14,620 nt of DNA, taken from positions 1 through 14,620 of the forward strand of contig NZ_AUCT01000047.1 in NCBI RefSeq assembly GCF_000429905.1, written 5' to 3'. This stretch comes from Desulfatibacillum aliphaticivorans DSM 15576 (GTDB taxonomy: Bacteria; Desulfobacterota; Desulfobacteria; Desulfobacterales; Desulfatibacillaceae). The notes beneath the pieces are model-generated. The model ran no database searches, had not been told where the DNA came from, and worked only from the letters and a program-made list of their open reading frames with translations. The translations under genes and the position numbers were made by a program. Of the stretch, positions 7,201 through 14,620 are shown one piece after another. Positions within the stretch are counted from its first letter, which is position 1. Every line of letters starts with the position of its first letter.

Positions 7201-8379
7201 AAGATCATGGAGGATACGGTCCGTTCCAAGCTCATAACCATAGTTCTGGGCCAGGAAGCCACGGCGCCTGTTAAAAAAGGCAAGGCGGTCCTGATTCCCA
7301 AGGGTCAGCCCATCACGGCTGAAATGCTGGAAGACTGCCCCTTGGCGCCTTTGGAAGCCCTCGTCCTCAAGGACGAAGATCATTCCGAAAGGGTCCACGA
7401 ACTGCTTGAAATATATAGGGAGCAACGCGAAAGCGTGCAGATGTCTTTTGAAGAGCAGGTGAACCGCTACCAAAAGGGCGACGACCTGCCTCCGGGCGTC
7501 ATCAAAATGGTCAAGATTTACGTGGCCATGAAGCGCAGGCTTTCCGTGGGCGACAAAATGGCGGGCCGCCACGGCAACAAGGGCGTCGTGTCCTGCATTT
7601 TGCCCCAGGAAGATCTTCCCTACTTTGAAAACGGCACCCCGGTGGACATGGTTCTCAATCCCCTGGGCGTTCCCTCGCGTATGAACGTGGGCCAGATTCT
7701 GGAAATTCATCTGGGCCGTGCGGCCAAAAGCCTGGGCGACCAGATCGAGGCCCTGTTGGAAGAACAGAAGCTCGACGGCCTTCGTCAGAAGATGCAGGAG
7801 ATTTTCTCCTCGGATGCGGACGAAGTCGCGGGCCTGACTGAACAAGAACTGCTGGAGGTGGCCGGCCAGTATAAAAAGGGAGTGCACATGGCGACGCCTG
7901 TTTTTGACGGCGCCAAGGAAGACGAGATCACGGATCTCCTTTCCAGCGCGGGCGTGTCTCCCTCTGGCCAGGCGGTGCTGTACGACGGCCGCACCGGTGA
8001 GCGCTTTAAGGGCGAGATCACGGTGGGCACCATGTACATGCTCAAACTCCACCACTTGGTTGACGATAAAATCCATGCCCGTTCCATTGGGCCTTATTCT
8101 CTGGTAACGCAGCAGCCTCTGGGCGGCAAGGCCCAATTCGGCGGCCAGAGACTGGGTGAAATGGAAGTCTGGGCCATGGAGGCATATGGAGCGGCGTACG
8201 CCCTCCAAGAGTTCCTGACCGTCAAGAGCGACGATATGGTCGGACGCACCCGGATGTACGAGAAGATCGTCAAGGGGCAGAACGTCCTGGAGCCGGGCAT
8301 GCCCGAGTCCTTCAACGTTCTGGTCAAGGAGCTGCAGAGTCTGGGTCTGGAAATGAGCCTGATTGAAGAGGCCAAATAA
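4285..8379 (+). CDS. rpoB: DNA-directed RNA polymerase subunit beta
   Basis: Beta forms one pincer of RNA polymerase and part of the active centre. The 1364-residue product is close to E. coli beta (1342) and keeps the proteobacterial layout, including a long segment before the C-terminal catalytic region like the E. coli beta insert 2. The rifampicin region is at about 513-547. Residues equivalent to E. coli Asp516, His526 and Ser531 are unchanged (here Asp524, His534, Ser539), while Asn518 is replaced by Thr526. The catalytic-site segment GDKMAGRHGNKG has Lys1091 and Lys1099. The C-terminus (GGKAQFGGQRLGEMEVWA) matches the switch and clamp part. AGGGAGA at 4274-4280 precedes the ATG. rpoC follows after 57 bases. 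Confidence 0.99.
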   Translation: MADRPLTQQRLRKSFGKIAKIVDIPNLIEMQRISYQRFLQMDVPPEKRETIGLQAVFHSVFPIRDFSGTASLEFVSYRFGEIKYSVEDCVHRGMTYEVPIRITVRLVVFDVDKEKGIQNIRDIKEQEIYFGTIPLMTEQGTFVINGTERVVVSQLHRSSGVFFDHDKGKSHASGKVIYTARIIPVRGSWIDMEIDPKDVLYIRIDRRRKFPATLLFKAFGYSTEDLLNYFYQTEKLTLTPKTLFKEFDAKTLRGQRASITVKMPDSDEVIVKKGRLFTQRAVKTMAQAGIEKVAILQEDLEDKVLARRVLDPKTGEVLYPANHEIDEATLEAMRDAGVQKFEILYSAPGTGGDSVRKALLLDKVESREEALVEIYRRLRPSNPSTVEVAKDFIDQLFFRPSHYDLSAVGRMKLNMRLGLDTPVEVKTLRREDILLTAKTLVDLKDSQGAVDDIDHLGNRRVRAVGELLENQYRIGLVRMERAIKERMSLQEIDALMPNDLINPKPVSAVVKEFFGTSQLSQFMDQTNPLSEVTHKRRLSALGPGGLTRERAGFEVRDVHPSHYGRICPIETPEGPNIGLIVSLSTYARVNEFGFVETPYRVVTEGQATKEIKYLSAMEEKDLPIAQANAPLDEEGFFINPTVSSRVEGELTIVKKEDVKLMDISPNQLVSVSSSMIPFLENDDANRALMGSNMQRQAVPLLATEAPLIGTGLERVVARDSGVTLVAKRDGKVVAVDASRIVLQHEDERKDRMDKQVTIYNLSKFTRSNQNTCFNQRPIVKLGQEVKAGDIIADGPATENGELALGRNVTVAFLPWGGYNFEDSILVSERLVRDGVFTSVHIEEFEVVSRDTKLGKEEITRDIPNVGEEALKNLDDSGIVRLGAEVRPGDILVGKITPKGETQLSPEEKLLRAIFGEKAGDVKDTSLRVPPGVEGVVVDAKVFARRGVEKDDRTRLIEDEEIAALEKDRDDELKIMEDTVRSKLITIVLGQEATAPVKKGKAVLIPKGQPITAEMLEDCPLAPLEALVLKDEDHSERVHELLEIYREQRESVQMSFEEQVNRYQKGDDLPPGVIKMVKIYVAMKRRLSVGDKMAGRHGNKGVVSCILPQEDLPYFENGTPVDMVLNPLGVPSRMNVGQILEIHLGRAAKSLGDQIEALLEEQKLDGLRQKMQEIFSSDADEVAGLTEQELLEVAGQYKKGVHMATPVFDGAKEDEITDLLSSAGVSPSGQAVLYDGRTGERFKGEITVGTMYMLKLHHLVDDKIHARSIGPYSLVTQQPLGGKAQFGGQRLGEMEVWAMEAYGAAYALQEFLTVKSDDMVGRTRMYEKIVKGQNVLEPGMPESFNVLVKELQSLGLEMSLIEEAK

Positions 8380-8423
8380 TACGGGCCGAGGCGTTTTCTC
8401 AAACCTTCTACTATCGATGGTTT

Positions 8424-8430
8424 GGAGGTG
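8424..8430 (+). promoter_or_regulatory. Ribosome-binding site that sets the rpoC TTG start
   Basis: GGAGGTG lies 6 bases before the TTG at 8437. The other in-frame candidate, TTG at 8422, overlaps this site and has no comparable SD of its own; starting there would add five residues. Confidence 0.75.
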
Positions 8431-8436
8431 TTGAAT

Positions 8437-12915
<4,479 letters not shown>

Positions 12916-12960
12916 AGAGGCCGGGCTGGAAAAAAAATAACGGACTTGGAACAAAAAATC

Positions 12961-12989
12961 TTGACAAGGCTCGGAATCTTGGTTAAAAG
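12961..12989 (+). promoter_or_regulatory. Sigma70-type promoter for the rpsL-rpsG(-tuf) operon
   Basis: A perfect -35 TTGACA at 12961-12966 is followed by a 17-base spacer and a -10 TAAAAG at 12984-12989 (four of six consensus bases). An A-rich stretch lies just upstream (12930-12958), like an UP element. Transcription would start near 12996, about 83 bases before rpsL. This is the best promoter I see in the window. Confidence 0.65.
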
Positions 12990-12997
12990 TCTGGATT

Positions 12998-13026
12998 TCC
13001 TGAGCCCAACTTCTTCAGGGTTTTTT
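12998..13026 (+). terminator. Short terminator-like hairpin in the rpsL leader
   Basis: CCTGA 12999-13003 pairs with TCAGG 13015-13019. A wobble pair at each end (12998 with 13020, 13004 with 13014) gives seven pairs around a 9-base loop, and six T follow directly (13021-13026). It may end the rpoBC transcript, attenuate the str transcript, or act as a 5' stabilising stem-loop, since it starts almost at the predicted start site of the promoter just upstream. The stem is short, so termination is probably partial. Confidence 0.55.
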
Positions 13027-13078
13027 ATGGGAACGATTGGGCAAAGGATTTTTATTTTTAAAAACTGAAGGAAACGTT

Positions 13079-13450
13079 ATGCCTACGATAAATCAGTTAG
13101 TGAGACACGGCAGAAAGCGCTCTGTCAAAAAGACAAATACGCCGGCTCTGAAAGCCTCCCCCCAAAAACGGGGAGTTTGCACCCGCGTGTACACCACCAC
13201 GCCTAAAAAACCTAACTCGGCGCTTCGTAAGGTCGCTCGCGTCAGGTTGACTACGGGCATGGAAGTCACCGCATACATCCCCGGCGTGGGACATAATTTG
13301 CAGGAGCACTCCGTGGTGTTGGTGCGGGGCGGTCGCGTCAAGGACCTTCCAGGCGTTCGCTACCATATCGTACGCGGCACCTTGGATTCCATCGGCGTGC
13401 AGGACAGGAAACAGGGCCGGTCTCATTACGGGGCCAAAAAGCCTAAATAA
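13079..13450 (+). CDS. rpsL: 30S ribosomal protein S12
   Basis: S12 lies at the decoding centre and controls translational accuracy. The 123-residue product starts MPTINQLVRHGRK and contains QKRGVCTRVYTTTPKKPNSALRK and GGRVKDLPGVRYH, nearly identical to other S12 proteins. The lysines changed in streptomycin-resistant mutants (E. coli Lys42 in PKKPNS and Lys87 in GRVKDLPG, mature numbering) are unmutated, as is the Asp next to the second one that is methylthiolated in many bacteria. The ATG at 13079 follows AAGGAA by 5 bases. An open frame begins earlier at 13037, but those residues do not belong to S12. rpsG follows after 33 bases. Confidence 0.98.
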   Translation: MPTINQLVRHGRKRSVKKTNTPALKASPQKRGVCTRVYTTTPKKPNSALRKVARVRLTTGMEVTAYIPGVGHNLQEHSVVLVRGGRVKDLPGVRYHIVRGTLDSIGVQDRKQGRSHYGAKKPK

Positions 13451-13483
13451 CGCGCATATAGCGAAAGAAGCAGGAGCTAGGAT

Positions 13484-13954
13484 ATGCCCAGGAGGCGAGA
13501 AGTACCAAAACGGGAAGTCCTTCCGGATTCACGGTATAACAGTGAACTGGTGGCGAAGTTCGTCAACGTTATTATGCGTGACGGCAAAAAGAGCGTGGCT
13601 GAAGGCATTCTCTACGATGCATTTGACATCATGGAGGAGCGCACCAAGGAAGCTCCGCTGGAGATCTTTGAAAAAGCCATTAACAACATTAAGCCTGTGA
13701 TTGAAGTCAAGTCCAGGCGGGTCGGCGGCTCTACCTATCAGATTCCCATGGAAGTGCGGGCCAATAGAAGAACCGCTCTGGCCATGAAGTGGATCATGAC
13801 TTACTCACGCAGCCGCTCTGAAAAGAAAATGTCCGCCAAGCTGGCGGGGGAATTGCTGGACGCCTACAACAATCGCGGCGCTTCCATCAAGAAAAAAGAA
13901 GACACCCATAGAATGGCCGAAGCCAACAAGGCTTTCGCTCATTACAGGTGGTAG
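13484..13954 (+). CDS. rpsG: 30S ribosomal protein S7
   Basis: S7 starts assembly of the 30S head by binding the 3' domain of 16S rRNA and contacts mRNA and tRNA at the E site. The 156-residue product starts MPRRREVPKREVLPD and shows VNVIMRDGKKSVAEGI, then KSRRVGGSTYQIPMEVRANRR (the family signature, quoted here in part), and ends MAEANKAFAHYRW. The length is typical. AGGAG at 13472-13476 lies 7 bases before the ATG. The next gene is tuf, 115 bases downstream, not fusA as in the usual str operon. In E. coli S7 represses the str operon by binding between rpsL and rpsG; the 33-base spacer here is too short for a similar site to be evident. Confidence 0.98.
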   Translation: MPRRREVPKREVLPDSRYNSELVAKFVNVIMRDGKKSVAEGILYDAFDIMEERTKEAPLEIFEKAINNIKPVIEVKSRRVGGSTYQIPMEVRANRRTALAMKWIMTYSRSRSEKKMSAKLAGELLDAYNNRGASIKKKEDTHRMAEANKAFAHYRW

Positions 13955-14069
13955 AAAAATATTAAAATTCTGAGGGCGCTGGAAGTCTTTCTGTGTTGAA
14001 ACGGGAATAACCCAGCTCACAAGCAAGTCTAGGCCAGTGCCCAATGATTCTGACTGGGAGGAAGGGATC

Positions 14070-14620
14070 ATGGCCAAAGCGAAGTACGAACGCACCAAGC
14101 CCCACGTAAACGTGGGCACCATCGGGCACATCGACCACGGTAAGACCACTCTGACTGCGGCGATCACCAAGACATTGGGACAAAAGGGACAAGCCAACTT
14201 CATTCCTTTTGATCAGATCGACAAAGCCCCCGAAGAAAAAGCCAGAGGCATAACAATCGCCACGGCCCACGTGGAATACGAGACGGACAACCGTCACTAC
14301 GCCCACGTTGACTGCCCCGGCCATGCTGACTATATCAAGAACATGATCACCGGCGCCGCCCAGATGGACGGAGCGATTCTGGTGGTCGGCGCCGACGACG
14401 GCCCCATGCCCCAGACCCGTGAGCACATCCTGCTCGCCCGTCAGGTCGGCGTGCCCCGCATCGTGGTGTTTTTGAACAAATGCGACATGGTGGACGACGA
14501 AGAGTTGATCGAACTGGTTGAACTGGAACTGCGCGAGCTTCTCGACAAGTACGAGTTCCCCGGAGACGATACGCCCATCATCCGCGGCTCCGCCCTGAAG
14601 GCTCTGGAAGCCGACTCTTA
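14070..14620 (+). CDS. tuf: Elongation factor Tu, N-terminal part (partial, cut by window end)
   Basis: The GTPase domain of a second EF-Tu gene. 183 residues are visible and the frame is still open at the end. It begins MAKAKYERTKPHVNVGTIG, with the P-loop GHIDHGKT at 19-26 and switch I ending in EEKARGIT. DCPGH at 81-85 includes the catalytic histidine (His85 here, His84 in mature E. coli numbering). The base-recognition NKCD is at 136-139, and GSALKALE lies near the cut. The sequence is EF-Tu, not EF-G: NVGTIGHIDHGKTTLTAAIT and FLNKCDMVDD are specific to it. GGAGGAAGG at about 14057-14065 is a strong ribosome-binding site. It follows rpsG with no fusA between. Confidence 0.98.
   Translation, partial: MAKAKYERTKPHVNVGTIGHIDHGKTTLTAAITKTLGQKGQANFIPFDQIDKAPEEKARGITIATAHVEYETDNRHYAHVDCPGHADYIKNMITGAAQMDGAILVVGADDGPMPQTREHILLARQVGVPRIVVFLNKCDMVDDEELIELVELELRELLDKYEFPGDDTPIIRGSALKALEADS

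Noticed and set aside
13037..13078. Upstream extension of rpsL to TTG 13037
   Set aside because: S12 proteins begin at the MPTINQL motif. The ATG at 13079 has its own SD, and the extension has no family support.

Overview
This window is the conserved transcription-translation core of a bacterial chromosome: the tuf-rpmG-trnW-secE-nusG-rplK-rplA-rplJ-rplL-rpoB-rpoC block followed by the str block (rpsL-rpsG-tuf). All protein genes are on the + strand. Base composition is moderately GC-rich. The gene order, the proteobacterial-type large insert in the beta' trigger loop, and the sequence of beta, beta', EF-Tu and L7/L12 suggest a deltaproteobacterium / Desulfobacterota, most likely a sulfate reducer of the Desulfobacterales (Desulfatibacillum-like). 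That placement rests on recalled family patterns, not on a search.

Layout. 1-399 is the 3' end of a tuf gene. 421-570 is rpmG, followed closely by tRNA-Trp(CCA) at 586-661, then secE and nusG. rplK and rplA follow at short spacing. A 335-base spacer (2822-3156) holds a long GC-rich hairpin, a structured leader that looks like the L10 autoregulatory site, and a terminator-like hairpin just ahead of rplJ. rplJ and rplL are separated by two small hairpins. A textbook intrinsic terminator lies between rplL and rpoB, with no obvious promoter after it, so rpoBC are probably transcribed by read-through. rpoB and rpoC fill 4285-12915. A sigma70-type promoter precedes rpsL, rpsG follows, and then comes a second tuf gene, cut by the window end. 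fusA, normally between rpsG and tuf, is absent here.

The most unusual feature is inside rpoC. About 104 residues (nt 10159-10470) interrupt the pore/secondary-channel region of beta', directly before the rim helices. They read as a parvulin-type (PpiC/rotamase) peptidyl-prolyl isomerase domain: an RHIVV strand, a GNLG motif, a GPL segment and an FHII strand, with both conserved histidines present and the Pin1 Cys113 position occupied by glycine. E. coli beta' runs straight through this point without an insert. This would put a folding-enzyme domain at the entrance through which NTPs, Gre factors, DksA and ppGpp act. I know of no description of such an RNA polymerase, but could not search for one.

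Other points: four highly expressed genes use non-ATG starts (GTG for rpmG; TTG for nusG, rplJ and rpoC). The rpoC start at 8437 is supported by a Shine-Dalgarno sequence and by zinc and catalytic residues falling on the same numbers as in E. coli.
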